Notes under the pieces: generated by a model
What the model saw: the letters and a program-made list of their open reading frames with translations, nothing else
Database searches by the model: none
What the model was told of the DNA's origin: nothing
DNA from: Gnetum montanum
Taxonomy: Eukaryota; Streptophyta; Gnetopsida; Gnetales; Gnetaceae
Reading direction: 5' to 3'
Assembly: GCA_015680685.1 (NCBI GenBank)
Contig: MNCI01027127.1
Span: 1,451-24,642 of the forward strand
DNA: 23,192 nucleotides
In this document: piece after piece, positions 1-9,919 of the stretch
Numbering within the stretch: position 1 is the stretch's first letter
Layout: every line of letters begins with the position of its first letter
Made by a program: the position numbers and the translations under genes

Positions 1-390
1 GCTAGGCTAGAACGTGTGATAAGTACGACTTGGTTACGAGCATCCACGGGTGTGTACGACCAACCAAGGAATCGGCTGCTTATCACACTTAAGCTAAATA
101 GGTGCCTTAGTACGACCACTTCGAGCACTTGCGTTACGTGTGGTGATCCCAGTAACGATTAGCATTTGGTAGCCACAGTTGTATGGTTCAGGGTGTGTAC
201 GGTAAGTGGGAACAGATGCTGACGCTAGTTAATTTAGACGTAGGACATTAGTTAGAGTTAGTTAGTTTCTCAATCCTTTCCCTCATAGCTTAGGAGATAA
301 ACTGAAAAATACCAAAAAATCCACATACCTCACACTTGCTTAACCATACACTGTGACACATACAAGCAAGCCTGGGAAGACAACGAATGA
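1..390. other. CpG-rich non-coding stretch
   Basis: I see no gene here. CG dinucleotides (ACG, TCG, GCG) are clearly more frequent in the first 250 bases than in most of the window. The heptamer GTACGAC recurs near 24, 55 and 112. Short open frames in this stretch are not convincing as genes. The C-terminal end of the minus-strand relic at 391-2976 reaches its final stop at about 391, so this stretch would be its 3' flank. Retained CpG suggests younger or less methylated DNA than the decayed elements, but that is an inference. Confidence 0.5.
14..88. repeat. Inverted repeat, 10-bp arms
   Basis: GTGTGATAAG at 14-23 is matched perfectly by its reverse complement CTTATCACAC at 79-88, with a 55-base spacer. 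No flanking duplication or transposase is visible. It could be a hairpin in a transcript leader, a degenerate MITE end, or chance. Confidence 0.4.
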
Positions 391-2976
391 TTAACCCCAA
401 GTGTTTCTTGTGGCGTTAAGGCATTTAGTCTGTGGAGTTCGACCGGATCGCGTGTGCATGCTCGTATTCGTATGGTTGAGTGTAGGGGTACCTTGCCACT
501 CATCATAAGTGTATTTGCCCTTGAGAACCTCAAGTTCTGTGTTTGCCACCACAAGATTTTGCTTGGTGTCCTTGTGGTTTTTGAACTCATCCTCATACAA
601 AAGGTATGAGCCAGCCACTTACTTCTATATTTTTGATTATAGCCATCTGGTAGTTAACAAAGCTAGATTTGCATATAGGAGATTGGTAAGCTCTAGGTAT
701 TCTATCATCTCCTCAATTTGCAACTCCTTTATGTGGATTTCCACCTTATTGTAGGCATCTATCTCATCAATGATAGGTTGCCAAAATTCTCTTCCTTGCT
801 AGAGTTGTTGGTGGATTTCATTTACTTTTTCTTTTGCCAACTAGATCTACTTTTCATTAACTTCTTTCTGTAGAACAACCTGATCTCTATAATAATCTTT
901 GACTCTCTTAAATTCTAGAGCCTTTGATTTCTAGGCAACTACCTACATTGTAGTCTTTTGACAAAGAGCACATACCTCCTTCATGGAGAGGTTTCTATTT
1001 TCAACTACTAATCTTCTTAGTTCTATGTTCACTCTAGCTAGTTGCTCTCACTATTGATGGATAAATTTGGTTAAATATTATCTATGCTCATCAACATTTC
1101 ATAGGTGATGATTCTTTATAGTAAGTTACACATTCTCTTGGTGGGTCAGATCCAAGGCCTTCTAAATTTTATGCTTAGTAGCCCCTACTGAGGATCAATA
1201 GAACACCATCATCTCCATCACATCCTCAACCACTTTTAGACTAGTGTGAAGCTATTCAAGAGCTTCATCTCTTGTCAATTCTGGGTTAAGAAATGTAGGG
1301 TCAGCAATTTGGGCTCTTAATTTAGCAACTTCAATAGCCAAGCATTCATTCAACTCCTTTGCTATTTTTATTTTTCCTATTGAGATGATGTTTTTACCCC
1401 TTACCTCTAGAAGCTTTGACTAGGTTATAGTAATATGATCTAAAAGATTAAAGACATTTGAAAGTAGTTGCTTGGTTCCCACTAGTTGATCTAGTAGTTA
1501 TTCATGTTGTGCTATGATTAATTTGCCACTTATGGTTCTTATAGATGTCTACACATCTTTGAATGCAATGACATTTGGTATAGACACCGTAGGTGTATTA
1601 AGTATTTCAAAAATTCTATTAGCAACCATCGTTGTTGCTATCTCTTACCCTTGGTACTACATCACTAGCACTGTTGCCCCCTCACCTTCCTCTAAGAGCA
1701 TCAAGAAGGTCATAGTGTTCCTAGAAATTTTTGGGAGTGATTACAATTTTGCGAGAGATGCTATGACCTCTCTAGCACTATGATTTAACCTCATGGAAAA
1801 CAACATTCATTGGACTAAGAAAATGGATTCACCTCCTCCCATTAGGTTGACTATTCATACCACCTTCTTTAGGTAACTGATCACTAGCTAGTACATAGAT
1901 GGGTTCCTCCCACTCATGAGAGCCATTCTCAATATTCATGCAACTATTTTGCTATTACAATGATGTACAACATAGTTTTTTAAGTGGGAGGTGGAAGTTG
2001 TGGCTATTTCTCCTCTTCTTGAATGATTTTTGTAAGCATTTTATCTTTAATCATCTCTACCTAATTAGCGGTTGGAGCATGCCTAATAGCATCATTTGTA
2101 TAATGGACTATCCCTCCCCTCTAGTAAATTTTCCTAATAAGTCATGGAAAGGGGAGTGCCTTCCTTCCATGTTCATTCTCTTTAAATTGCTTCTCCATCT
2201 CCAAATAGATCAGCTATGGAATGTTGACAAGGAATCTCCTGCTTCGAGAAATGCACACACAAGTAGAAAAGGTAGTGATCTTGCTAGGCCTTACCATGGG
2301 GCTTAGGTGGAAGGTTGCAATCTTGTAGTGGATCCTTTCTACCAGTGTGAGCACATTAAACTCATTATGGTTGACATCATAGCACCATCACACCCATTCC
2401 TTTCTAATGCTAAAGTCTACCTGTGTTGGAATCTTAGTGAAATTCACTCTAGTTTCTAGTAACCCAAGAACTTTAGCAATGGCCTATACCAAGTAGGACA
2501 CTGAGATGTCCTTGATTTTGACCATTAAACCAACCTACCTATTGTTATAGAATAAGAATGTCTCTCTCATGTACCACTGCTCGATGAAAGTGATAATTGG
2601 CCACATAGGAGAGGTCTTCAGTTGGTCCAGTACTTCTTTAGGTGCTTGCTCCAAGAAAGAGTCCAATGTTTAACTCCTAGAACACTATTTTCTGAACCTC
2701 CATTGATCAAATTTGATTCAGGTAGGCTTCTATCAAGGTTACCCCAAGGTTTTCTTACTGAGCTGGTGCCTTATCCTAGTGGGAATGTTCGATTGCTACT
2801 GCTAGTTCAAGAATTTGATGAATAGATTCCACCTTGACCTCTTTCCTAAGAGGACCCATGGCATGGGTTACAAGTGGTTCTTCCTAGGATTTTTCTTGGC
2901 CCCTTCCCATTTTTGGCCATTTCTTCCTTTATTGAGATGGTCCTCCTTCTTGCATGTGTTTGCCTTTTAGTGCCAT
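391..2976 (-). pseudogene. Decayed retroelement accessory protein with coiled-coil C-terminus
   Basis: A long minus-strand coding relic begins at the ATG at 2976 (MALKGKHM) and ends at a stop near 391, roughly 860 codons with about 35 internal stops. The frame shifts near 2640 and again between 1920 and 1690, then stays open in one phase from about 1690 to 391. The N-terminus is short and basic. The middle (about 2640-1980) has a composition and motifs (RIHYKIATFHLSPMVRPSK, then a leucine-rich LIRKIY segment) like plant 'putative transposon protein' or Athila ORF1-type proteins. About 430 residues at the C-terminus are rich in E, K, Q and L in heptads (for example ANTELEVLKGKY), implying a long coiled coil. 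It lies downstream of the pol relic on the same strand, so it could be an env-position or extra ORF of that element, or the start of another element. I recognise the family type, not an exact homologue. Many stops fit mutated CAG, CAA or TGG codons. Confidence 0.65.
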
Positions 2977-3173
2977 CTATGGTCACAACACATCCATGGA
3001 TTAGTAGATATACTGCGTAACTTTGAATATTTGAGTACATTATCTCATTAGTTAGTTACATTGGCTAAGGTNTAAATATTATATATGGACCTCATAAATG
3101 TGGTCTATTCGATGGAGCCCATGCATATATGAGGCCACATATACATGGCCCCATTGACATAGTGCAAAAATAG

Positions 3174-3181
3174 TATAAATA
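3174..3181 (+). promoter_or_regulatory. TATA-box candidate
   Basis: TATAAATA lies in a locally less T-rich context (AATAGTATAAATATGCAT). No recognisable coding relic follows on the plus strand, so it is either a promoter of a non-coding LTR-like segment or a chance match in AT-rich DNA. Confidence 0.2.
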
Positions 3182-4167
3182 TGCATGACCCTCTTAGAAA
3201 TTTTCACATTTGCTCACAAATGCCAAGGAAGTTTTTCAAAATTTTGAAAGCCGAGGACCTTTTAGAGCCCATAACTTCCTAAACATTTATCCAAATCATT
3301 CCATATTTTGACCCTATAGCTACTAGAGGTAAGCTCTTAGTCGTGGGATGCACAAATATGCTATTTTTGATAGAAATGTTTTCACCATTTTTCTAACTCC
3401 CACAAAGGTTTAACTAAGAAATNATATGATGAAATCATTGAAGAGGGTCTTTAAAAGCTCAAAAATTGACAAATTTGATGGAGAATGTATGCATTGAACA
3501 AAATATGTAAAGGAGCACATGGTTGGATGTAGAAGATGTATGTATGAAAGATTCTTATTGCAAGAATACCTAAGGATAAGGTTCTTAATGAATCCAACTA
3601 AGAGATATGCAAGTGGGTCCTCCCCATAGTAATCACATGCCTTCTTTGCCCTTGCATAACCTCAACCTAAGGACTCCGTGGGCCCCATAGGTGATTAATG
3701 ACTGATGGAAGTTAAGGACCAAGCTCGAAAGATTCTACCAAAGAATTCAAGTACATCAAACAAAGACACCAAATCAGGAATATGGACACCAACAGTGAGG
3801 TGAGTTATAGGAAACATAGACAGATGATGGAGAATGTGGAATGGAATTACAAATTGAGCTCATAATAAGTCCCTTGTGGATTTTGTATTTAGATGACATG
3901 AGAAGATCCATCCTTAATCTAGACCAAAACCAACCACTTTTAGTGACTTCACATCGCCACTCAAAGACCGATCCACCTTCTCAAAATACAAGAGTGCTTC
4001 CACAAAATAACCATCATTCCATAAAAATAAGAAAAGAGAAGTAAGAAGTGAGAGAGGACATTAGTTAGAGGGAACCTTTAGGCATGGGTAACATGTCTTT
4101 CTAGTCCAATAACCAATGCTTGTATCTCGTTTATTTGTCTAAGGGATGTGCTTTGAATTTCCATCAT

Positions 4168-4240
4168 GTTTTTTTCTCTTTATTTTGTTTTGTTTTGTTT
4201 TTATTTTTTTCTTCTTTCTCTTATTTTTTTTTTACTTTTT
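4168..4240. repeat. T-rich tract with (TTTTG) units
   Basis: Low-complexity plus-strand T-rich run containing several consecutive TTTTG units around 4182-4200, followed by T runs interrupted by C. It would be an A-rich tract on the minus strand. It may be a microsatellite or the remnant of a retroposon poly(A) tail; no flanking retroposon was recognised. Confidence 0.6.
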
Positions 4241-4688
4241 GGATGGGAACCACACAAAGCAAATACTTTATTTAACTTCCTGTTATTAGTTGACACAAAA
4301 TAGTAACAAGTCTATGAAAACACTCATGCACTCGAGTGAGTAGAAGAGTACAAAGAGTATTGAGGCTCTTTAAAGCCACACACTATGTAAACCTTTGAAT
4401 CCTTACCAATTCTGAAAACTACCAAGGTTACAAATTTATTAAAATTTTATTTAAAGAAGAGACCTCATACTTTCAAAACAAGGAAAATCATAGAGTTTTT
4501 TGGTGGGTGGATGTCATGGACTCACTACCTATTTCATGAAAAATAAATCATGACTTATCCATTAGTACAAAAATTCATAAATAGAAACCAAACATCAACA
4601 AACAAAACATTAAGCATAAACCACCATTAGTAACAACTACAACACCACTGTGTCCTATTGGTACAAACATATTTATTAATAGAAATTA

Positions 4689-4862
4689 AAAAATTTCACA
4701 AAAATAAAGTAAAATATATAATAGTGTAAAATATTAAAGAAAAATTTAAATGTACTAATGATGGTATAAAACAAAAATTATGTAAAATAGGAAGAAATTT
4801 TAAGATCAAAATGGTGTAAAATAAAAAATTTGCAAAACAAAAATGTGTAAAACAAAAAAATA
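4689..4862. repeat. A-rich degenerate repeat of TGTAAAA units
   Basis: The plus strand repeats variants of TGTAAAAY (near 4725, 4784, 4815 and 4845) separated by A-rich spacers, with a related GGTATAAAAC near 4764. The minus-strand translation of this stretch is open for 95 codons but is almost all F, I and L, as expected from low-complexity DNA, so I do not call it a gene. Confidence 0.5.
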
Positions 4863-4904
4863 GAAAAATTGAAGAGCCATGTATATGATTAGCATGGATG
4901 GCCA

Positions 4905-4912
4905 TCTCCCCC
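4905..4912 (-). other. Polypurine-tract candidate (3' LTR boundary)
   Basis: Read on the minus strand the bases are GGGGGAGA, followed directly by TG, the usual first two bases of an LTR. It lies about 95 bases downstream of the integrase end, which is a plausible place for the plus-strand primer of the minus-strand gypsy element. The opposite LTR is not available to confirm it. Confidence 0.35.
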
Positions 4913-5004
4913 ATGACTGATTTGAAAGAAGGAGATCCAAAAAATTGACCATGGTTGCTCATATATTGAGGTATTTGTTGCACTCGCTTATTTTGGTTTA
5001 TGAA

Positions 5005-6090
5005 AAGGCTTTAACTATTAGATGTTGATCAATTGCTTTTTATTTGGGCTTTTAGGTTTGTATATGATCATGTACCCAAAAGAAAAGATTTCATCAATTA
5101 TATAAGGCCCCTTCCAAAAAATTTGGAATTTGGTTTTTTGTAGTACATGTATGGGATTCCAAAAGAGAACCTTCTTTCCAGGTTGAAATTTTACTTTTTT
5201 TGTTCTAAGATCATGATGTTACTTGTTGAATGCCTTGTGCACTTCATTCAAAGATAGGGCTACCAATAAATTTTTTTCTAGCACATTTAGATTAATTAGC
5301 CTTTCTTTTTATGTCATATTTAGGTCAAGGTTTAGGTCACAAGTTGTTGAGAGAAGCTCAGATTGAATTAGGAGCTTTAGAAGTTTTCTATACACTAGCT
5401 CATTGGGAGAGTAGTTGATAGGAAGTTTCCATGTTGAATGATAGGTCCAAATGGCATCATTGAGTTTTGTACTTTAGTCTATCCTATATTTGCTAATAGT
5501 TCTTATTAGAATCTTTGTGATCTCCTTGTTAGTCACCTCTACTTGATCGCTAGCTTGAGGGTGATAGGATGTTGTTAATTTATGTTCAACCCCCAAGAGT
5601 TGCATGAGTTTTTGAAAAGTGGCACCTGTAAAATCGATTCCAATATTAGAAATTAGTGCACATGGCATTCCAAACTTGTTCACAGCATTTTATTATACAA
5701 ATTGAGTAGCATTGGATGATGTATAGTCATTGATAGCTATGGCTTCTACACATTTGATATAGTAGTCAACAACAATGATTATATATGCCTTCCCATCAGA
5801 AATCGGTGTGATGGAATTCATTAAATCTATGCCCCATATCTTAAAGGGTTCCAATGGGTGAATCCACTATTTACGATCCATCATTCATGTAGTCATCCCA
5901 CCATCTCATTGACAATGTTCACATGATCAAAAAAATTCATGGGTATCCCTAAAGATCATGGGATAATAGTATCCTACCATCAAGATTTTTATCGTTGTGC
6001 ATCTTCTAGCATAGTGGCCTCTACAAGGACCTTCATGAGCATCTTGGAGAGTGAAATTAATTTGCATCAGGTACACATTAGCAAACTAGG
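5005..6090 (-). pseudogene. Integrase domain, Ty3/gypsy, decayed
   Basis: Integrase inserts element DNA into the host genome. The zinc finger is still visible: histidines in HEGPCRGHYARR near 6037-6000 and the CEHC pair near 5925. The core follows with WGIDLMNS (first acidic residue kept). The second acidic motif reads ISNIGIDF at about 5650-5630, where the family normally has SDNG, so its Asp is now Asn (codon 5645-5647). The third, QVEVTNKE near 5555, keeps its Glu. The host-like AYxTTWK motif appears as TYHSTWKLPINYSP near 5435. The C-terminal GPY/F-type motif WKGPYIIDE is at about 5116-5090, and the usual NGxxLKPY ending is recognisable as INI..LKPF near 5015. Several TAG, TGA and TAA codons interrupt it. 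Confidence 0.9.
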
Positions 6091-6289
6091 CCATCAACAC
6101 ATACCTTGCAAAGGTATTCGTTGACTTTGATGAACTGCTTAGCTCGATGAAAAAACTATTGTTTCTTCTTATGCTCTAGATCTTGTGTCATCTCCTACGT
6201 AAGAAGATAAGTGTGAATTTCATCATATCATTTTGGTTCTATGGGCATTTGTTCAATTATTATAGTGACAAAGAGGAGTTCATTAGAAA

Positions 6290-6821
6290 ATTAGTCATAG
6301 AGTAGGCTCTCCTCATCTTTTTTATCCCATTATAACCAAGAAAAGTGATCAACGATCACATTCTCAGTCCCCTTTCAATCACCCATTATAAAATCAAACT
6401 CTTATAAGATCACTTATTATTGTATAACATGATGGCTCACCATTATCTTCTTCATGATAAAGTAGATTACACTATGAGTCAGAACTTTATATCCAAGCAC
6501 ATGGTGCCTAAAGTTTTCTAGAACATACACCACTGTCATTAGTTCTTTCTCCATGTTGGTATAATTTAGTTGTCTACCCAGAATGCTTCGACTTATGCAA
6601 TGGATGTTATATGGAAATTTTTTATTATCCAAATATGTAAGCATAGCTTCAAAGGTGTAGTTAGATGCATTTGTCATTATATGGAATGGTCTAGAACAGT
6701 CCAATGCTTGTAGAATTGGAGTCTCTACAAGCTTTTGTTTGAGGCTCTGGAATGCATTTTCACATTCCTTGGTCCAAATGAAAGGAGCATATTTCTCTAT
6801 CAACTTGACTAATAGTTTCAT
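6290..6821 (-). pseudogene. RNase H domain, Ty3/gypsy, decayed
   Basis: RNase H degrades the RNA strand of the RNA-DNA hybrid during reverse transcription. The segment 6821-6417 is open for 134 codons. It has the RT-connection part (WTKECENAFQSLK), then IMTNASNYTF where the family has TDAS: the first catalytic Asp is Asn (codon 6669-6671, GAT to AAT). The second catalytic residue, the Glu of the conserved LNYTNMEKE motif, is present. The domain continues past two adjacent stops to EFDFIMGD and GTENVIVDHFSWL near 6340-6310, matching the end of the domain (family: KGxENVVADxLSR). Confidence 0.92.
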
Positions 6822-7610
6822 GATCTTAGAGAAATTATCTATGAATCACTGGTAGTAACCAATGTGTCCAAGGAATGTTCAAACATCTTTGATAGTTTCT
6901 AGTTAATGGGTAATTCCTTGGATAATCCTTATCTTTTTGGGATCTACATCAATCCCTTCTTATAAAATTTAGTACCTTAATAAAATACCTTCTTGGACCA
7001 TGAGATGGCCCTTTTTCCAATTAAATCATAGATTTATTTTCACACATCTTTTTAATACTTGCTCAAGGTAGTCCAAGGCTTGCTTGAATGTAGCATCATA
7101 AGTGGAGAAGTCATCCATGAAGATTTCCACTCCACTATCTATTTGCTACTGAAAGATACTTAAGAACAAATGTTGGAAAGTGGCAACAGCATTGCATAGA
7201 CCAAAAGGCATCTTATGATATGCAAAGGTCCCCCAAGGACTTGTGAATGTTGTTTTGGCTTAATCTTTTAGTGCAATATAGATTTTGTTATAGCCACTAT
7301 AACCATCTAGAAACTTTCAATGGTAATGCCCAGATATGATTTCCAACACCTAATTAATGAATGGAAATGAAAAATGATCTTTCAATGTTGCCATGTTTGA
7401 TAGCCTAAAGTCAATATAAGCCCATCATTTTCCATCTCTTTTTAACACTATCACAAGTGGGCTAACCCACTCACTATCTGCAATAGGGTAGATGAACCTT
7501 GCCTTAAGTAGTTGTTCAATTTCCTCTTTGATAGTTTGCTTCAATTTTAGATTCAACCATCATTGTGGTTTTCTCCTTGGCTTCATGAATGGATTAGTGT
7601 AAATGTGATG
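6822..7610 (-). pseudogene. Reverse transcriptase domain, Ty3/gypsy, decayed
   Basis: RT copies element RNA into DNA. The motifs appear in order in a single reading frame: a KPRRKPQ-like lead-in near 7580; ARFIYPIADSEWVSPLVIV near 7500-7450; GKWWAYIDFRLSN near 7420 (the YRxLN motif, with R to A change); FLDGYSGYNKI near 7300; TTFTSPWGTFAYHKMPFGL near 7245-7195; and the catalytic FMDDFS with the box codons at about 7121-7104. The thumb motif TFLGHIGYYQ..IDNFSK follows near 6870-6830. The catalytic DD pair is therefore kept, but stops within this span rule out function. Confidence 0.93.
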
Positions 7611-8165
7611 CTAGCATATCCATAGATCAATTCTAGTGAGTTTATAATATAAACAAGCAAAGGCTATAGGCCATTTGTTGACCACTTTCAACAATTTCTC
7701 AGGAGAAAGTTTAGCATTGAGTATGACTAGCTTGCCATTTTTTAAGAATGCATATTCTAGATCGACAAGTAGAGTTTTCAACTCTAGGAGCTCTTGTTTA
7801 AAATTCTCAGAGATCTCCAACTCTTCCTAATTGGAATCAGCATTTTCATCATTAGAGAGTTGGTAATGAAATTGCTCTAGTTCATCTCTACCTACAACAT
7901 AAGCACATGTCAAGCTCTCGATAGGTTTCATGCACATTGTATTATTGTCAAAATTAGTGGTCAACCACTTAGTATCCTCTTGTTTTGTGGCTACTGTGTA
8001 TAGACACCTTTGAATATATACCTCATGTGCACACTACTGACATGTAGAAATAGATGCTTATTTAATGGACTAGAGTTTTTACATGCAATTTCACCTTGTA
8101 TCGCTACACGTGATAAATGGAACTTGTCTTTTCTCGATCTTTCCAAATGTATTTTCTTTAGATAT
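7611..8165 (-). pseudogene. Protease-RT linker of the gypsy pol relic
   Basis: The stretch 7820-7611 is open for 69 codons and carries ELKTLLVDLEYAFLKN, the linker motif found just before RT in plant gypsy elements (family: ELKPLPxxLKYAFL). The same frame continues upstream to about 7990 (DELEQFHYQLSNDEN) with one stop. A different frame further upstream (about 8140-7990) reads HLSRVAIQGEIACKNS and HMRYIFKGVY, plausibly the end of the protease-side region after a frameshift. No protease active-site motif is found upstream. Confidence 0.7.
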
Positions 8166-9332
8166 CTCTACTGGTAACTGTTTGGGACGCGACTGCCAAC
8201 GAGTGTCCTCGAACAGGATTTAGGTGCTTGCTGGTCTCTGGCAACACCAAGGCCTAGATACCTCCAAATAGACTCAGTAGTTAATGTGAGTATGTGTGTG
8301 TGCTGTTGCGGTGTGCTATTGTTTAAAATGAAAAGATTGGGTTGTGTGTAAAACTATAAATGACTTATCTTAAAGAGATTCAGCCAACTTTGCAAAGTAC
8401 TGTGAGTTGTTGAGAGTTCTTATTCTATTTAATTATCTAGTCTATGTGGTTCTTATAATACCTACTTGTAACAAATAAAGTTTTGCAAAAACATTTGAGC
8501 ACAACCCTACGAATCTACTTCTAATTTTCCCCAGAGAAAGATATAGTTCCATAAGAAAACTAGAAATAGAGCGAGATTCAATGGAAATAGAAAGAAGAGA
8601 ACAAGAAAGTAGATTTGTGTAAAGATCTCAAATGTTTAAACAAGGTAAAATGATACGAGTAAACACTTCGCAATAAAGCTATCCCAAATTCAATAACTAC
8701 GAATTGTTCAAACTTCCAAGGCTCAAATAAGCAATTTCTTCAAGACAATCCTACTATGCTACCCAAAAAATTGCTGCGTAAACTATCACGTACCAGACTC
8801 TATTTTGGCTAGATAATGGATGTCAACAATTGCATTCAACAGAACCTTCAAAAGACTTGACAATTTATGATTGAAATACCATGGAGATTCACTTTAAAGA
8901 TAAAAGAAGCTATTCTGGTCCTATCAAAATACCAAAGATTTTTTGAACCTTCTTGACTATTGAATCGTTCAATGGCTTGACTACATGCAGAGGCTCTCTT
9001 ACAACAATCTCAATAGTGGTTCTTATACATTGCACAATAATAAAATTCACTACTAAAATGCTCTTAAGGCTTTCAAACACAAGCTCTTCTATGGAAAAAT
9101 TTTAATAGAAATTTTCTATCATGCAACAAGAACAATAAGAGCAATCTAAAAATCGAAAAATTACTTGCCAAGCATGATACTATGTACACCACTAGCTAAA
9201 AAATTTAAAAAAAATAAAAAAAATAAACATAACTCATAGGACTATGACAAAGAGGCTGAAACGTTGTCTTTAACAAGTCATCTTACAAGCCATCTTTCAC
9301 AATGTCTTCTTTAAAAATGCTCCCTTTTTCTT

Positions 9333-9376
9333 CCCAAGAGTGTCTTCTCCAAGAGTGTGTGATCCCCCAAGAGTGT
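9333..9376. repeat. Three copies of CCAAGAGTGT
   Basis: The decamer CCAAGAGTGT occurs at 9334-9343, 9349-9358 and 9367-9376, spaced 15 and 18 bases. They lie 30-80 bases downstream of the minus-strand TATA box and so would fall in the transcript leader. Confidence 0.65.
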
Positions 9377-9405
9377 ATCCTATTCTTCTTCTAACCCCTG
9401 AAGCC

Positions 9406-9413
9406 TTTTTATA
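9406..9413 (-). promoter_or_regulatory. TATA box of the minus-strand LTR-like region
   Basis: The minus strand reads CCTATAAAAAGGCTTC, an excellent plant TATA context with a GC-containing flank rather than random AT-rich DNA. A tandem repeat array lies 42-143 bases upstream, as expected of U3 enhancer repeats. Confidence 0.5.
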
Positions 9414-9454
9414 GGGTCTCATAGGTAGTTAGATATTCCAAAATATCTTGGGTA

Positions 9455-9556
9455 ACTTCTCTCCCAAGTAAGGAAGTTATAACTTGCCCAACAAGTTAGG
9501 AGATATTACTTGCCCAACAAGTTAGGAAGTTATAACTTATACATGAAGTTAGGAGA
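9455..9556. repeat. 26-27 bp tandem array with internal palindrome
   Basis: Four adjacent units begin ACTT and end in a TTAGGA/TAAGGA-type core: 9455-9481, 9482-9507, 9508-9534 and 9535-9556. The two middle units share ACTTGCCCAACAAGTTAGGA exactly. Each of these contains the inverted repeat ACTTG-CCCAA-CAAGT. The outer units are diverged, the usual pattern of an ageing tandem array. Confidence 0.8.
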
Positions 9557-9799
9557 AAATCATGCTAACATTGGCATTTGTCTTTTTGGTAATTTAAAAT
9601 TAGCTACAATTATCATGGAATTTTACTTAACTATAATCTTCCATAGGAATAAAATGGATACTAACTAAATTTCTCCTTTATATAGGACATTACACAAATA
9701 TCCCATAACTTTCTTTCCTTTAAATCATAAAATATTTTATTGTTATTTAAATCATAGTAATAGAGATAGTAACCATGGAGTTGATGCATACACGGATGG

Positions 9800-9832
9800 G
9801 TTGATAAATAAATATATATGTATGTGTGTAAT
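9800..9832. repeat. TA/TG microsatellite
   Basis: Simple alternating run (TAAATAAATATATATGTATGTGTGTAA in part). The minus-strand 80-codon open frame across it (9903-9661) has no recognisable domain and runs through the simple repeat, so it is not called as a gene. Confidence 0.6.
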
Positions 9833-9919
9833 ATTTGTCCATCTTTCTTATGCTTGGGACCCATGATTTGCTTCCTGCCTTCCATCAACCTTTGTCTATC
9901 CAAATCATCTACAAGTTGA

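Larger units (their letters stand above)
2977..4904. other. Non-coding DNA, possibly a 3' LTR of the pol relic
   Basis: No convincing coding frame is present. Two undetermined bases occur at 3072 and 3423. The stretch is AT-rich, with a T-rich tract and an A-rich degenerate repeat (listed separately). If the polypurine tract at 4905-4912 is genuine, a minus-strand LTR would begin with TG at 4904-4903 and run toward lower coordinates. Its far end could not be fixed and no second LTR copy is in view for comparison. Confidence 0.35.
5005..8165 (-). mobile_element. Ty3/gypsy pol relic, truncated (RT-RNase H-integrase)
   Basis: The minus strand reads, in order, a pre-RT linker, reverse transcriptase, RNase H, an HHCC zinc finger, the integrase core and a GPY-type integrase C-terminus. 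This is the Ty3/gypsy (Metaviridae) order. No chromodomain follows the integrase end, and the RT motif is FMDD, both of which suggest a non-chromoviral (Athila/Tat-side) plant lineage. From 7820 to about 6090 the frame is constant with only stop codons. One shift near 6090 gives a second constant frame through the integrase to 5474. Gag and protease are absent: upstream of about 8165 the sequence changes to unrelated, LTR-like DNA, so the copy is truncated or interrupted. It cannot make an active polyprotein. Confidence 0.92.
8166..9660 (-). repeat. LTR-like promoter and leader region (minus strand)
   Basis: No protein domain is detectable in either strand. Read on the minus strand the order is: a tandem repeat array (9556-9455), a TATA box (9413-9406), a leader with three copies of ACACTCTTGG (9376-9333), then about 1.1 kb of T-rich, stop-rich sequence. 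This layout is typical of the U3-R-U5 part of an LTR followed by an untranslated leader. The low-coordinate end abuts the pol relic at about 8165. It may be a solo or truncated LTR inserted into the upstream element, or part of that element. Terminal TG/CA and target duplications were not resolved. Confidence 0.4.

Noticed and set aside
3841-4044. Plus-strand 67-codon open frame
   Set aside because: No recognisable motif, no neighbouring relic in frame, and a length common by chance.
4696-4983. Minus-strand 95-codon open frame after integrase
   Set aside because: Two thirds of it is the A-rich degenerate repeat translated as F/I/L; it lies at a probable polypurine tract and LTR start.
8180-8230. 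tRNA-like or SINE B-box, or a primer-binding site, around CGAACAGGATT / GGGACGCGACTGCC
   Set aside because: The match to GGTTCGANNCC is partial, no A box is placed correctly, and the PBS resemblance needs several insertions.
9661-9903. Minus-strand 80-codon open frame
   Set aside because: It runs through a TA/TG microsatellite (YIYIYL) and shows no conserved motif.
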